NCBI GenBank assembly: GCA_046330255.1
Contig: JAXLTC010000001.1
Location: 806,001 to 870,000 of the forward strand
Direction: 5' to 3'
Source: JBBSBL01 sp046330255
Lineage (GTDB): Bacteria; Actinomycetota; Thermoleophilia; Solirubrobacterales; Solirubrobacteraceae
DNA length: 64,000 nucleotides
Both the position numbers and the translations under genes were made by a program. Below are positions 23,138 through 32,025 of this stretch, piece by piece. The notes beneath the pieces were generated by a model that made no database searches, had not been told where the DNA came from, and saw only the letters and a program-made list of their open reading frames with translations. Each line of letters opens with the position of its first letter. Position 1 is the first letter of the stretch.

Positions 23138-25111
23138 GTGAGGAGGTCGTGGCCGACGGTGCTCGCCCTGGCGCTCGCGTGCGCCGGGTCGCTCGCGGGC
23201 GCGAGCGGGGCGGCGGCCGACCCGGCCGGGCGCACGACGCTCGAGCAGACGATCCGCACCGGCCCGGGCCCGTTCAGGCTGCTGCGCGCCGGGCCGGGCG
23301 AGCCGTATCTGGTGCGCGCGGCGGCGGGCGCGCGCACCTCGGCGCGGCGCGCCGCGCGGCGGCGCTCGATGCTGTTCTTCGCCCAGCTCACCGACCCGCA
23401 GACGGCCGACGAGATGTCGCCCGCGCGGGTGGAGTTCGTCGACCCGGCCGGCGGCGCGATCTCCGCGGCGCACCGTCCGCAGGAGGCGCTCGGGCCGTGG
23501 GTCTTCGACCGCACGGTGCGCAACCTGAACGCCAACCCGGTCAGCCGCGTGCGCGGCGCGCGGGGCGCCCGGGCGCGCCTGCGGTTCGCGATCGCGACCG
23601 GCGACATGGCGGACAACCAGCAGCGCAACGAGGTCGGCTGGTTCCGCGACATCCTCGAAGGCGGCCGCGTGGACCCGTTCTCCGGCCGCGCGTTGTCCGC
23701 CTCGAACCCGTGCTCCTCGGCCAGGGCCCCGCAGCGCGGGGCGCTCGACGCGGCGGTCGCCGCGCGGCGCTACACGGGAGTGCAGGACTACTCCGACTAC
23801 CTCGTGCCGCAGCGCTGGGGCGGCTTCTGGGACCCGGACACCGCACCGCCCTCCGCCTACTTCCGCCTCTACCCGGCATTCCCGCGCTACCCGGGCCTGC
23901 TCGACCGCGCACAGCGGCCGTTCAGCGCGCAGGGCCTGCGCCTCCCCTGGTACGTGTCCCGCGGCAACCACGACGGGCTGGTCCAGGGCAATGCGCCCGC
24001 GAGCAACGCGCTGTTCCGCACGATCGTGACGAGCTGCCTGAAGGTCTATCCGACGCTCGCGGTCGACCCGCTCCAGTTCCGCGGCCAGTCGACCGGCGAC
24101 CTGTTCCGCAAGCTCTCCGACCCGGCGTTCATCGCGTCGCTGCTGGGCGGGGCGGGGCTCACACCGCCCGATCCGGCGCGCGCGTTCGTCTCCAAGCCGG
24201 AGTACAAGCGCCTTGTCGGCGGCGCGGACCGCCGCCACGGCTTCGGCTACGTCAGCGCCGGCCAGCAGCGCGCCTCGGACGGCACGGCCAGCTACTACGC
24301 GTTCTCGCCGCGCCCCGGCTGGCGGTTCATCGGCCTCGACTCCGTGGCCGAGGGCGGCGGCGCGAACGGCAACCTCGACGACCCGCAGTACCGCTGGCTG
24401 GCGCGCGAGCTCGACCGCTCGAGCGCGGTCAGCTACACCCCCGGCGGGCGGCTCGTGCGCGACCGCGACCCCAACCGGCTGATCGTCGTCTTCATGCACC
24501 ACACGCTCGAGACGATGGACAACCCGACCCCCGACGAGGACGCCGGCTGCCGCAACCCCAACGAGCCCGGTTGCGACGGCGATCCGCGCTCGAGCCGCCC
24601 GATCCACCTCGGCGTCAAGGGCCGCTCGCCGGTGCGCGAACTGCTGCTCCGCTACCCGAACGTCGTCGCCGCGGTGGTCGGCCACACCCACCACAACGCG
24701 ATCGCGCCGGAGCTGCGCCGCGGGCCGGGGCGCGGGGGATTCTGGGAGGTCAACACCGCCTCGCACGTCGACTGGCCCCAGCAGAGCCGAACCGTCGAGG
24801 TGATGGACAACCGCGACGGGACGCTGTCGATCTTCGGGACGATCCTCGACCAGTCGGCGCCGATCGCAGCGCCGCGCGCGGGGGCCTCCCGCTTCAGCGA
24901 CTCCCAGCTCGCATCGATCTCGCGCGTGCTGGCCGCCAACGACCCGCAGTCGCGCTACGACACCGACGGCGGCGGGTCGGGCACGCGGCGCGACCGCAAC
25001 GTCGAGATGCTGCTGCCGGACCCGCGCCGGCTGCTGGCGCGCAGGCACCGCGCCCACCGGCCGTTCGATCCGTGCGCGGCCGCCGCGGCCCGGGCGCGCG
25101 CGGCCTGCTGA
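23138..25111 (+). CDS. Secreted metallophosphoesterase (PPA1498-like family)
   Basis: The 657-residue exported protein starts VRRSWPTVLALALACAG, a signal peptide that may use the Sec or Tat route. Calcineurin-like metal motifs are spread widely: FAQLTDPQT (Asp), ATGDMADNQQ (GD), SRGNHDG (GNHD) and VGHTHHN (GH-H). Long inserts separate them, as in the actinobacterial PPA1498-type group. The central region has EYKRLVGGADRRHGFGYV, a block shared by that group. It would hydrolyse a phosphoester outside the cytoplasm. It converges on the UDP-sugar pyrophosphorylase gene with 6 bp between stops. Confidence 0.85.
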   Translation: MRRSWPTVLALALACAGSLAGASGAAADPAGRTTLEQTIRTGPGPFRLLRAGPGEPYLVRAAAGARTSARRAARRRSMLFFAQLTDPQTADEMSPARVEFVDPAGGAISAAHRPQEALGPWVFDRTVRNLNANPVSRVRGARGARARLRFAIATGDMADNQQRNEVGWFRDILEGGRVDPFSGRALSASNPCSSARAPQRGALDAAVAARRYTGVQDYSDYLVPQRWGGFWDPDTAPPSAYFRLYPAFPRYPGLLDRAQRPFSAQGLRLPWYVSRGNHDGLVQGNAPASNALFRTIVTSCLKVYPTLAVDPLQFRGQSTGDLFRKLSDPAFIASLLGGAGLTPPDPARAFVSKPEYKRLVGGADRRHGFGYVSAGQQRASDGTASYYAFSPRPGWRFIGLDSVAEGGGANGNLDDPQYRWLARELDRSSAVSYTPGGRLVRDRDPNRLIVVFMHHTLETMDNPTPDEDAGCRNPNEPGCDGDPRSSRPIHLGVKGRSPVRELLLRYPNVVAAVVGHTHHNAIAPELRRGPGRGGFWEVNTASHVDWPQQSRTVEVMDNRDGTLSIFGTILDQSAPIAAPRAGASRFSDSQLASISRVLAANDPQSRYDTDGGGSGTRRDRNVEMLLPDPRRLLARRHRAHRPFDPCAAAAARARAAC

Positions 25112-25117
25112 GCCTCC

Positions 25118-26518
25118 TCAGAGCTCGATCGCGCCGCGCAGCTCGGCCCCGTCGGCGATGCGCGCCGGCCCTCCGGCCGCGCTCACCGAGACCCGCCCGC
25201 GCGCAACCACGTCACGCCCGAACGTCACGTCGCCCGCGACCTCGAGGCGCTCGCAGGCCAGCAGCGACGGCGGTCCGGCGGGGAAGCGCGCCTCGAAGTC
25301 GTCGAGCAGCTTGTAGTGATCGGGATCGAGCTCGACGAAGATCTCGCCGGTCGCGCCCGCCGCCTCGGTCAGCGCACCGTCGGGCGCGATCTCGTAGCGG
25401 TCGGAGCGCAGCACGAGCAGGTCGCTCGTCGTCTTGACGGGAACCAGCCGCGAGCGTGGCACCCGCAGCGCGCGGGCGCCGGGGAAGACCGAGATCGCGG
25501 CGCCCATAGCCGTCTCGATCTGGACCACGGGCGGCGAGGCGGGGTCGCGCGGGTCGAGCGTCTTGCGGTTGAAGATCGCCGGCAGGCCGAGGACGCCCTC
25601 TCGCTCGCGCAGCGCGGAATCGAGCGCGTCGAGGTCCACCCACAGGTTGTTGGTGTTGAAGAAGCGGTGGCGGGCGATGTCCTGGAAGGCGTCGGCGTCC
25701 GCCGCGGGCGTCTGCGCGGACTCGCGCAGGACCAGGCGCCCGTCGCGCAGGTGCGCGAGGTGCCCGCCCTTGCGGTCGGCCTCGGTGCGATCCGCGGCCT
25801 CCATCGCGAAGGGAACCTCCTCGCGCGCCACCCACGCGAGGATCCGCGGGTCGAGCCGTGCCCCGAGGTTGTCGGAGTTGGCCACGAACGCCCAGCGGAT
25901 GCCGCGCTCGCGCAGGGCGCCCAGCATCCCCGAGGTCAGCAGCGACGCGTACAGGTCGCCGTGCCCGGGCGGGCACCACTCGAGCGCCGGGTTCGCGGGC
26001 CAGGTGGCGGGGGTCAGCCCGTCGGCGAGCAGCTTCGGCTCGCGGCTCTGGAGGAAGTCCAGCGGCAGGCCCTCGACCGGCAGGCCGGGGTGTGCCGCCA
26101 GCGCGGCGAGCGTGTCCTCGCGCGTGGCGAAGCTGTTCATCAGGACGAGCGGCAGTCGGGCGCCGTGGCGCTCGCGGAGGGCGAGCACCTGGCCCACGAT
26201 CACGTCGAGGAACGTGAGCCCGTCCTTGACCGGGAGCAGCGACTTCGCCCGCGTCATGCCCATGCTCGTGCCCAGGCCCCCGTTCAGCCGCACGGCGACC
26301 GCGCGGTCGAGCACCGCGGCCGCCTCGGCCGCGGACGGCTCCGGCAGCGACTCGGCGTCGGGGAGCTCCTCGACGGGCTCGATACCCCGTTCGGGGAGCA
26401 TCCCGCTCTCCCCGGCAGCGAGGCGGCGGTAGTAGCGCGCGAACGCCGCGATCGCCGGCCCGGCGACCCCGGCGGCGCGCATCTTGTCCTCGCTCGCCCG
26501 CAGGCCCTCGGCGCTCAT
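25118..26518 (-). CDS. UTP--glucose-1-phosphate uridylyltransferase (UDPGP family)
   Basis: The 466-residue enzyme would make UDP-glucose, or a related UDP-sugar, for surface glycans. The nucleotide-binding signature LNGGLGTSMGMTRAKSLLPV is near residues 78-97; the eukaryote-like UDPGP family is shown by this and by NTNNLWVDLDAL, ETAMGAAISVFPGARALRVPRSRLVPVKTTSDLL and a C-terminal left-handed helix part (LEVAGDVTFGRDVVARGRV). This family differs from bacterial GalU and is common in actinobacteria. The ATG is 9 nt below a TAGCGT box. The nearby glycosyltransferases are potential consumers. Confidence 0.88.
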   Translation of the reverse strand: MSAEGLRASEDKMRAAGVAGPAIAAFARYYRRLAAGESGMLPERGIEPVEELPDAESLPEPSAAEAAAVLDRAVAVRLNGGLGTSMGMTRAKSLLPVKDGLTFLDVIVGQVLALRERHGARLPLVLMNSFATREDTLAALAAHPGLPVEGLPLDFLQSREPKLLADGLTPATWPANPALEWCPPGHGDLYASLLTSGMLGALRERGIRWAFVANSDNLGARLDPRILAWVAREEVPFAMEAADRTEADRKGGHLAHLRDGRLVLRESAQTPAADADAFQDIARHRFFNTNNLWVDLDALDSALREREGVLGLPAIFNRKTLDPRDPASPPVVQIETAMGAAISVFPGARALRVPRSRLVPVKTTSDLLVLRSDRYEIAPDGALTEAAGATGEIFVELDPDHYKLLDDFEARFPAGPPSLLACERLEVAGDVTFGRDVVARGRVSVSAAGGPARIADGAELRGAIEL

Positions 26519-26527
26519 CGCGGCGGA

Positions 26528-26533
26528 ACGCTA
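26528..26533 (-). promoter_or_regulatory. -10 box of the uridylyltransferase gene
   Basis: TAGCGT on the minus strand, 9 nt before the ATG. Confidence 0.45.
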
Positions 26534-26588
26534 CCCGCGCGGCCCGGGCCGGTGCGTGCGGACCGGCGCCGGCGCCGGCGCGCGGCGC

Positions 26589-28109
26589 TCAGCCGGAGGT
26601 GGAGCCGGCCGCGACCCGCGCCTCCCGGCGGGCGCGCAGCGCGTAGCGCTCCGGGTCGAAGCGGCGCGTGAGCCGGCGGTACGGGTAGCTGAAGCCCGGC
26701 CACAGCGTCGAGTTGCGCCCGTTGCGGTCCAGGTACCAACTCCCGCAGCCGCCCACGGACCAGACCGCCCCGGACAGGCGGTCGTCGAGCGCGGCGTTGT
26801 AGGCGCTCTGGGCCTCGGCGCGCACCTCGACGGCTCCGGCGCCGCGCTCGCGCATCGTGCGCAGGGCGCCCATCACGTAGCGGATCTGGGACTCGACGAA
26901 GAAGACGATCGACATGTTGCCCGAGCCGGTGTTGGGGCCGCTCAGCATGAAGAGGTTCGGGAAGCCGGCCACCGAGACGCCCTTGTACGCGCGCGGGCTG
27001 CCGTCCCAGGCGTCCGCCAGCGTGCGTCCGCCACGGCCGAGCACGCGCTCGGCGATCGGCATGTCGGTGACGTGGAAGCCCGTTGCGAGGACGATCACGT
27101 CCACCTCGCGCTCCGCGCCGCCGGCGGTCACGATCGAGCGCTCGCGCACCTCGGCGATGCCGTCGGTGACCAACTCCACGTTGTCCCGGCGCAGCGACGG
27201 ATAGAAGTCGTCGGAAACGAGGATCCGCTTGCAGCCCATCGTGTAGCGCGGCGTGAGCTTGGCGCGCAACTCCGGCTCGGGCACCTGGCGTCGCAGGTGC
27301 GCCAGCACGAGTCTCTGCTGCAGGCGCATCAGGCGAGGGTGCATGAAGCCGAGCGCGAAGCTCTCGTGCTTGAGGTACAGGGCGCCGCGCCTCGCGCTCT
27401 GGATCGCGGGGAAGCGAGCGAAGAGGCGGTGCTCGCGGTCGCTGAACGCCCGGTCGCGCCGCGGGACGATCCAGGCCGGCGTGCGCTGGAAGAGGTGGAG
27501 GCGGCCCGCGAGCGGCTGGATCGCCGGAACGATCTGGATCGCCGATGCGCCCGTGCCGATCACCGCGACGCGCTTGCCCGCCAGGTCCTGCTCGTGGTCC
27601 CAGCGCGCCGAGTGGAACGCGGGCCCGGCGAAGCTCTCCAGCCCGGCTATGTCGGGGATGGAGGGTTCGCTCAGCCCGCCCCCGGCGGCGACCAGGACCT
27701 CGGCGCGCAGCCGCCCGGCGGAGGTCTCGAGGTCCCAGCGCTGCTCGTCGTCGAGCCAGGTGGCCCGGGTCACGTCGTGACCGAAGCGGATGTGGCCCAT
27801 CAGGCCCCGGCCGGCGGCGAAGTCGCGCAGGTAGTCCCAGATCTCGCCGGCCGGGGAGTAGCTGCGCGACCACGACGGGTTCTGCGCGAACGAGTACGAG
27901 TAGAGCAGCGAGGGAACGTCGCAGGCGCATCCGGGATAGGTGTTGTCGCGCCAGGTGCCGCCCACCTCGCCGGCGCGCTCGAGGATCGCGAAGTCCCGGA
28001 TACCCGCCTCGAGCAGGGCGGCGCCCATGCCCAGCCCCGAGAAGCCGCTGCCGACGATCGCGACCCTGACCTCCGCGGCGCCGTCTCCGTGGAGCCCGGC
28101 ATCCGGCAT
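26589..28109 (-). CDS. Flavin-containing Baeyer-Villiger-type monooxygenase
   Basis: The ~506-residue FAD/NADPH enzyme would insert oxygen next to a ketone. The first Rossmann motif VAIVGSGFSGLGMG is at 16-29. The BVMO fingerprint F-x-G-x3-H-x3-W-D appears as FAGPAFHSARWD. The second Rossmann motif RVAVIGTGASAIQIV follows, and VIVLATGFHVTDMP is also typical. The start is uncertain: a GTG at 28157 adds 16 residues, but an operator-like repeat lies at 28141-28153, which would then be coding; ATG 28109 avoids this. It is divergent from a TetR gene with paired inverted sites between them, so induction by a substrate sensed by that TetR is likely. Confidence 0.85.
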   Translation of the reverse strand: MPDAGLHGDGAAEVRVAIVGSGFSGLGMGAALLEAGIRDFAILERAGEVGGTWRDNTYPGCACDVPSLLYSYSFAQNPSWSRSYSPAGEIWDYLRDFAAGRGLMGHIRFGHDVTRATWLDDEQRWDLETSAGRLRAEVLVAAGGGLSEPSIPDIAGLESFAGPAFHSARWDHEQDLAGKRVAVIGTGASAIQIVPAIQPLAGRLHLFQRTPAWIVPRRDRAFSDREHRLFARFPAIQSARRGALYLKHESFALGFMHPRLMRLQQRLVLAHLRRQVPEPELRAKLTPRYTMGCKRILVSDDFYPSLRRDNVELVTDGIAEVRERSIVTAGGAEREVDVIVLATGFHVTDMPIAERVLGRGGRTLADAWDGSPRAYKGVSVAGFPNLFMLSGPNTGSGNMSIVFFVESQIRYVMGALRTMRERGAGAVEVRAEAQSAYNAALDDRLSGAVWSVGGCGSWYLDRNGRNSTLWPGFSYPYRRLTRRFDPERYALRARREARVAAGSTSG

Positions 28110-28140
28110 GCCGGCGCCGCGGGCGCCGGACCCGGTCGGC

Positions 28141-28153
28141 TGAACCCGATTCA
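28141..28153 (+). promoter_or_regulatory. TetR operator candidate, copy 1
   Basis: TGAACCCGATTCA. The reverse complement of the second site (28181-28193) is TGACCCTGATTCA, 11 of 13 positions the same. The two copies face each other between the BVMO and TetR genes. Confidence 0.5.
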
Positions 28154-28176
28154 ACACCGTGTGGAGGCTACCACGC

Positions 28177-28205
28177 TTGCTGAATCAGGGTCAACAGCGT
28201 AGTGT
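28177..28205 (+). promoter_or_regulatory. Promoter of the TetR gene at 28214
   Basis: TTGCTG and TAGTGT are separated by exactly 17 bp. The -10 box ends 8 nt before the ATG, so the mRNA would be leaderless. The second operator copy lies in the spacer, which fits autoregulation. Confidence 0.55.
28181..28193 (-). promoter_or_regulatory. TetR operator candidate, copy 2
   Basis: TGAATCAGGGTCA on the plus strand is the inverted partner of copy 1. It lies between the -35 and -10 boxes of the TetR promoter. Confidence 0.5.
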
Positions 28206-28213
28206 CGCCGCGA

Positions 28214-28834
28214 ATGAGCTCCGCGACGAAGGCGCCCGCCGGCCGCCGGCTCGCCCCGGACGCCCGGCGCGAGCAGCTCCTCGACCTCGCCTCCGAGCGC
28301 TTCGCCGAGCGCAGTTACGAGGAGGTCTCGATCGACGAGATCGCCCGGGCGGCCGGCGTATCGAAGGGCCTGCTCTACCACTACTTCCCGAGCAAGCGGG
28401 AGCTCTACGTCGCGACCGTCGAGGCAGCCGCTGCCGAGCTGCTGGCGGCGACCGAGCCGCCGCCCGGCGTCGAGCCGATCGCCGCGCTGCGCACGACGCT
28501 CGAGGCCTACGTCGACCAGGTCGAGCGCCACGCCGGGGCCTACGCCGGCGTCATGCGCGGAGGCCTGGGCGGGGCGGACTCCGAGATCCTGGCGATCGCC
28601 GACCGGGTTCGCGACGAGCTCTCGCGGCGCATCGTCGAAGCGATCTCGCCCGGTCGCCCGTCACGCGAGCTGCGTCTCGGCGTCCGTGGCTGGCAAGGCT
28701 ACTGCGAGGCGGTGGCGCTCGACTGGGTCGAGCGGCGCCAGGTCCCGCGCGACCGCGCGGTCGCGTTGATGATCGCCGCCCTCGGCGCCACGCTGGACGC
28801 GGCCGGGGTCCCGCGTCCCGAGAACGCGAGCTGA
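28214..28834 (+). CDS. TetR-family transcriptional regulator
   Basis: A 206-residue regulator. The N-terminal helix-turn-helix runs ~12-58 (RREQLLDLASERF..YEEVSIDEIARAAGVSKGLLYHYFPSKRELY). The ligand domain follows (~75-195) with an arginine-rich dimer helix. The ATG at 28214 is preferred because the -10 TAGTGT ends 8 nt before it; a GTG at 28202 would overlap the -10. It is divergent from the BVMO gene and likely represses both itself and that gene. The GMC oxidoreductase converges 21 bp downstream. Confidence 0.9.
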   Translation: MSSATKAPAGRRLAPDARREQLLDLASERFAERSYEEVSIDEIARAAGVSKGLLYHYFPSKRELYVATVEAAAAELLAATEPPPGVEPIAALRTTLEAYVDQVERHAGAYAGVMRGGLGGADSEILAIADRVRDELSRRIVEAISPGRPSRELRLGVRGWQGYCEAVALDWVERRQVPRDRAVALMIAALGATLDAAGVPRPENAS

Positions 28835-28855
28835 GAGATCGGCGGGCGGCGCGCC

Positions 28856-30445
28856 TCAGGCCGCGGCCCCGACCGCGCCGCGGATCAGGTCCGCGGCGCG
28901 CTCGGCGACCATGATCGTCGGCGCGTTGGTGTTGCCGCCGGGGATCAGCGGCATGATCGAGGCGTCCACCACCCGCAGTCCCTCGATCCCGCGCACGCGC
29001 AGCTCGGGATCGACGACCGCGTCGTCGTCGGACCCCATCCGGCACGTCCCGACGGGGTGGTACAGCAGGTCCACGCGGCGACGCGCGTCCTCCTCGATCT
29101 CGTCATCGGAGCCGACACCGGCGCCCGGGTAGATCTCCCGTCCGACGACCGAGGCCAGCGGCTCCGCCGCCGCGATCTCCCGCGCCAGCCGCACGCCCGC
29201 CACCAGTGCGGCGACGTCCTCGGGCTCGGCAAGCGAGTTCGTGAGGATCCGCGGCTTGGCCCCGGGATCGGACGAGCGCAGGCGCACGTGGCCACGGCTG
29301 CGAGGGGTGACGAGCACGGGGCCCATCGTGATCGCGTGCCCGTCGTACTCCTCGAACCCGTTGTCCACGAAGTAGGCAGGCGCGAAGTGGAACTGGAGGT
29401 CGGCCGCGGGCAGGCCCGGTCGTGAGCGCACGAACGCGAACGCCTCGCCGACGCTCGAGCTCAGCGGCCCGGTGCGCCGCAGCAGCCACTCGGCCAGCGC
29501 CTTCGGCTTCTCCGCGTCGGCCAGCGACCCGCCGCCCGGCACGTCCCACACGCACACCACATACGGGTGGTCCTGGAGGTTCTCGCCGACGCCGGGGAGG
29601 TCGAGCGCGACCGGGATGCCGAGGTCGCCGAGGTGCTCCGCCGGACCGATCCCGGACAGCATCAGGAGCTGCGGCGAGCCGATCGCTCCGGCGGCGAGGA
29701 TCACGTCCCGCCCGGCCAGGGCGACCTCCTCCCCGCCTCGCCCCGTGCGGTAGCGCACGCCGGTCGCGCGGTCGCCATCCAGTTCCAGGCCGGTCACGTG
29801 CGCGCCCGTGACGACCTCGAGGTTCGGACGCCGCGTCGCCGGGCGCAGGTACGCGTCGGCGGCGCTCCAGCGCCGCCCGCGCCGCTGCGTGACCTGAGCG
29901 AGCGAGGCGCCGTCCTGCTCCGGCCCGTTGTAGTCGACGATGCGCGGGATTCCGGCCGCCTGCGCGGCGGCGAGGAAGCGACCCGTGAGCGGCCGCGGCG
30001 AGCGCTCGTCCTCGACGCGCAGCGGGCCGCCCACCGCATGGTGCTCGGAGGGCCCGCGCTCGTTGTCCTCGGCGCGCAGGAAGTACGGCCGCACATCGCT
30101 CCAGCCCCAGCCGTCGCAGCCCCGCGACTCCCAGAGGTCGTAGTCCAGCGGGCGCCCGCGCACGTAGAGCATCGCGTTCATCGAGCTCGAGCCGCCGAGA
30201 CCCTTGCCGCGCGGTACGAACAGGGAGCGCCCGTCGCAGTGCGGCTCGGGCTCGGTGTCGAGATCCCAGTCGAGCTTGGTGCGAAACTGCTTGGCGAACG
30301 CTGCCGGGATCTTGATGTTCGGATGGCGATCGCGCCCGCCCGCCTCGAGCAGCGTCACGCGCGCCGACGGGTCCTCCGAGAGCCGGGCCGCGAGCACGCA
30401 GCCGGCCGAGCCGGCGCCGACGATCACGTAGTCGGCGGAGGTCAC
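28856..30445 (-). CDS. GMC-family FAD oxidoreductase (choline/alcohol dehydrogenase-like)
   Basis: The 529-residue flavoenzyme oxidises a primary alcohol or similar group. The FAD motif GAGSAGCVLAARLSEDPSARVTLLEAGG is at the N terminus. GMC signature 1 is GKGLGGSSSMNAMLYVRG. GMC signature 2 is within ILAAGAIGSPQLLMLSGIGP. The C-terminal active-site region has LLYHPVGTCRMG (catalytic His) and the NTNAPT motif (Asn). The GTG start has AGAGGA about 8 nt upstream. It is close to choline dehydrogenase and alcohol dehydrogenase AlkJ-like proteins; the substrate is undetermined. It lies next to the BVMO/TetR locus and may share a catabolic pathway with it. Confidence 0.9.
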   Translation of the reverse strand: MTSADYVIVGAGSAGCVLAARLSEDPSARVTLLEAGGRDRHPNIKIPAAFAKQFRTKLDWDLDTEPEPHCDGRSLFVPRGKGLGGSSSMNAMLYVRGRPLDYDLWESRGCDGWGWSDVRPYFLRAEDNERGPSEHHAVGGPLRVEDERSPRPLTGRFLAAAQAAGIPRIVDYNGPEQDGASLAQVTQRRGRRWSAADAYLRPATRRPNLEVVTGAHVTGLELDGDRATGVRYRTGRGGEEVALAGRDVILAAGAIGSPQLLMLSGIGPAEHLGDLGIPVALDLPGVGENLQDHPYVVCVWDVPGGGSLADAEKPKALAEWLLRRTGPLSSSVGEAFAFVRSRPGLPAADLQFHFAPAYFVDNGFEEYDGHAITMGPVLVTPRSRGHVRLRSSDPGAKPRILTNSLAEPEDVAALVAGVRLAREIAAAEPLASVVGREIYPGAGVGSDDEIEEDARRRVDLLYHPVGTCRMGSDDDAVVDPELRVRGIEGLRVVDASIMPLIPGGNTNAPTIMVAERAADLIRGAVGAAA

Positions 30446-30539
30446 GCGCGCATCCTCTCGCAGAGCGGCCCGGCTGTCCACGCCCGCCCCGGACCCGGCC
30501 GGCGGCTCGCGCAGCGGTTCCCGGGTGACGACGCGGTCG

Positions 30540-31895
30540 TCACGCGCGACCGTCCGCGACGATGCGCTCGAGCCGCGCGGCCCGCGACCCCTTGACCAGG
30601 ACGCGATCGCCGGGGCCTGCCAGGCGCGCGATGAGGCGACGCGCGTCGTCCGTGCCGGTGACACGGTGCGCGGGCCCGGAGAACCGCGCCCCGATCGCGG
30701 CGGCGCGCTCGCCGACCAGCACGAGCTGGTCGACTCCGAGGCGGGCCGCGCGCTCGCCGACCTCGCGATGGAGCTCCTCCGACGCGCAGCCGAGCTCTTC
30801 CATCGCGCCGAGCACCGCGAGACGGCGGCGCGCGGGAGCGGCGACGAGCGCACGCAGCGCCGCCTCCATCGACTCCGGGTTCGCGCTGAAGCAGTCCAGC
30901 ACCGCCACCGCGCCGCCCGGCAGCGCCACCCGCTCCCCCCGCAGCGGGGCGAACGCCGGCCGCGGGCTGGACGCGGGAGCCTCGCCGAGCGCCTCGCACG
31001 CGGCGACCGCGGCCAGCGCGTTCGCAAGATCGTGAGGCGCGCGCGACGGCAACTCGAGCGCGTGGCGACGACCCGCGACCTCGACGGTCACGCCGTCCCC
31101 GCGGAGCTCGGCCATGCGCACCCGGCCGCCCTCGCCGAACGGGATCGTCCGCACCTCCGCTCGCAGGTGGGGCGCGAGCAGGTCCTCCCCGGCCGGCACC
31201 ACGCAGGCGGCGCCGGGCGGCAGGGCTGCGATCAGCTCCGCCTTCGCGGCGGCGACCCCAGGGAGGTCGCGCGCGCCGGCGAGATGCGCGCGCCCGATGT
31301 TCGTGATCACACCGATCGTCGGGCGCGCGACCGCGCAGCGCGACGCGATGTCGCCGGGCGCGCGCATCCCGACCTCGACGACCAGCACCTCGGTGTCGGC
31401 GGGCGCCCCCAGCAGCGTCGCGACGACCCCGAGCCGGGTGTTGAAGCTCCCGGCCGTGGCCGCCACGCGGCGCGCGGGGCGCAGCAGCGCGGCCAGCAGG
31501 TCCTTGGCCGCGGTCTTCCCGTTGGATCCCGTGATCCCGACGACCGGCGCGCCGAGCCGCTCGCGCCGAGCCGCGGCCAGCGCCTCGCCCGCGGCGAGCG
31601 GATCCTCGACCGCGATCACCGCGCCTCCGGCGGACCCGGCCGCCGCGGCGCGCGCATTGCCGGCCGCCACCACCACCCCCCAGGCGCCGCGGGCGAGCGC
31701 CTCGGCCGCGAAGGCGCCACCGTCGGCGTCGCGGCCCGGAACGCCGAGGAACAGGTCGCCGCGGCTCACGGCGCGCGAGTCCACGACTCCGCGCCGGGGC
31801 TCGCCCGGGGCAGCGGGGGTGCGGACGACGCGCCCGCCGACGATCGCGGCGAGCCGCTCGGCGGCGTGCGCGCCGGATGTCGAGGTCGCGAGCAA
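30540..31895 (-). CDS. murF: UDP-N-acetylmuramoyl-tripeptide--D-alanyl-D-alanine ligase MurF
   Basis: The 451-residue ATP-dependent ligase adds D-Ala-D-Ala to the peptidoglycan precursor. The P-loop is GITGSNGKTAAKDLL. TNIGRAHL, AAAKAELI (carbamylated Lys region) and ANPESMEAAL match Mur ligase motifs. The usual D-x-Y-N-A-N-P reads LDCFSANP, and GKTTTK reads GKTAAK; both are mild departures. It is isolated here, outside any division/cell-wall gene cluster, so the genome may hold a second murF. The start is TTG, unusual for a leaderless mRNA, yet a TAGGGT box lies 10 nt upstream; no nearer ATG or GTG fits the N terminus. Confidence 0.85.
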   Translation of the reverse strand: MLATSTSGAHAAERLAAIVGGRVVRTPAAPGEPRRGVVDSRAVSRGDLFLGVPGRDADGGAFAAEALARGAWGVVVAAGNARAAAAGSAGGAVIAVEDPLAAGEALAAARRERLGAPVVGITGSNGKTAAKDLLAALLRPARRVAATAGSFNTRLGVVATLLGAPADTEVLVVEVGMRAPGDIASRCAVARPTIGVITNIGRAHLAGARDLPGVAAAKAELIAALPPGAACVVPAGEDLLAPHLRAEVRTIPFGEGGRVRMAELRGDGVTVEVAGRRHALELPSRAPHDLANALAAVAACEALGEAPASSPRPAFAPLRGERVALPGGAVAVLDCFSANPESMEAALRALVAAPARRRLAVLGAMEELGCASEELHREVGERAARLGVDQLVLVGERAAAIGARFSGPAHRVTGTDDARRLIARLAGPGDRVLVKGSRAARLERIVADGRA

Positions 31896-31905
31896 GGAGC
31901 GCGGA

Positions 31906-31911
31906 ACCCTA
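31906..31911 (-). promoter_or_regulatory. -10 box of murF
   Basis: TAGGGT on the minus strand, 10 nt before the TTG start. Confidence 0.4.
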
Positions 31912-32025
31912 TGGCGCGCGCCGCGCGGGCAGACCGCAGAGCTGCTTTAAGCCTGTCTTGACCCCAGCCTCATGCTGGGCGCGCATCGTCCGGCGCTGAC
32001 CGTCCCGCGAGCCAAGGAGGTGGCA

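Noticed and set aside
31958..31986. A sigma70-type promoter (TTGACC and a GCGCAT-like -10) before the 65-residue gene
   Set aside because: The -35 fits but the -10 does not, and a CCCAGC/GCTGGG hairpin sits in the spacer, so I did not call it as a promoter.
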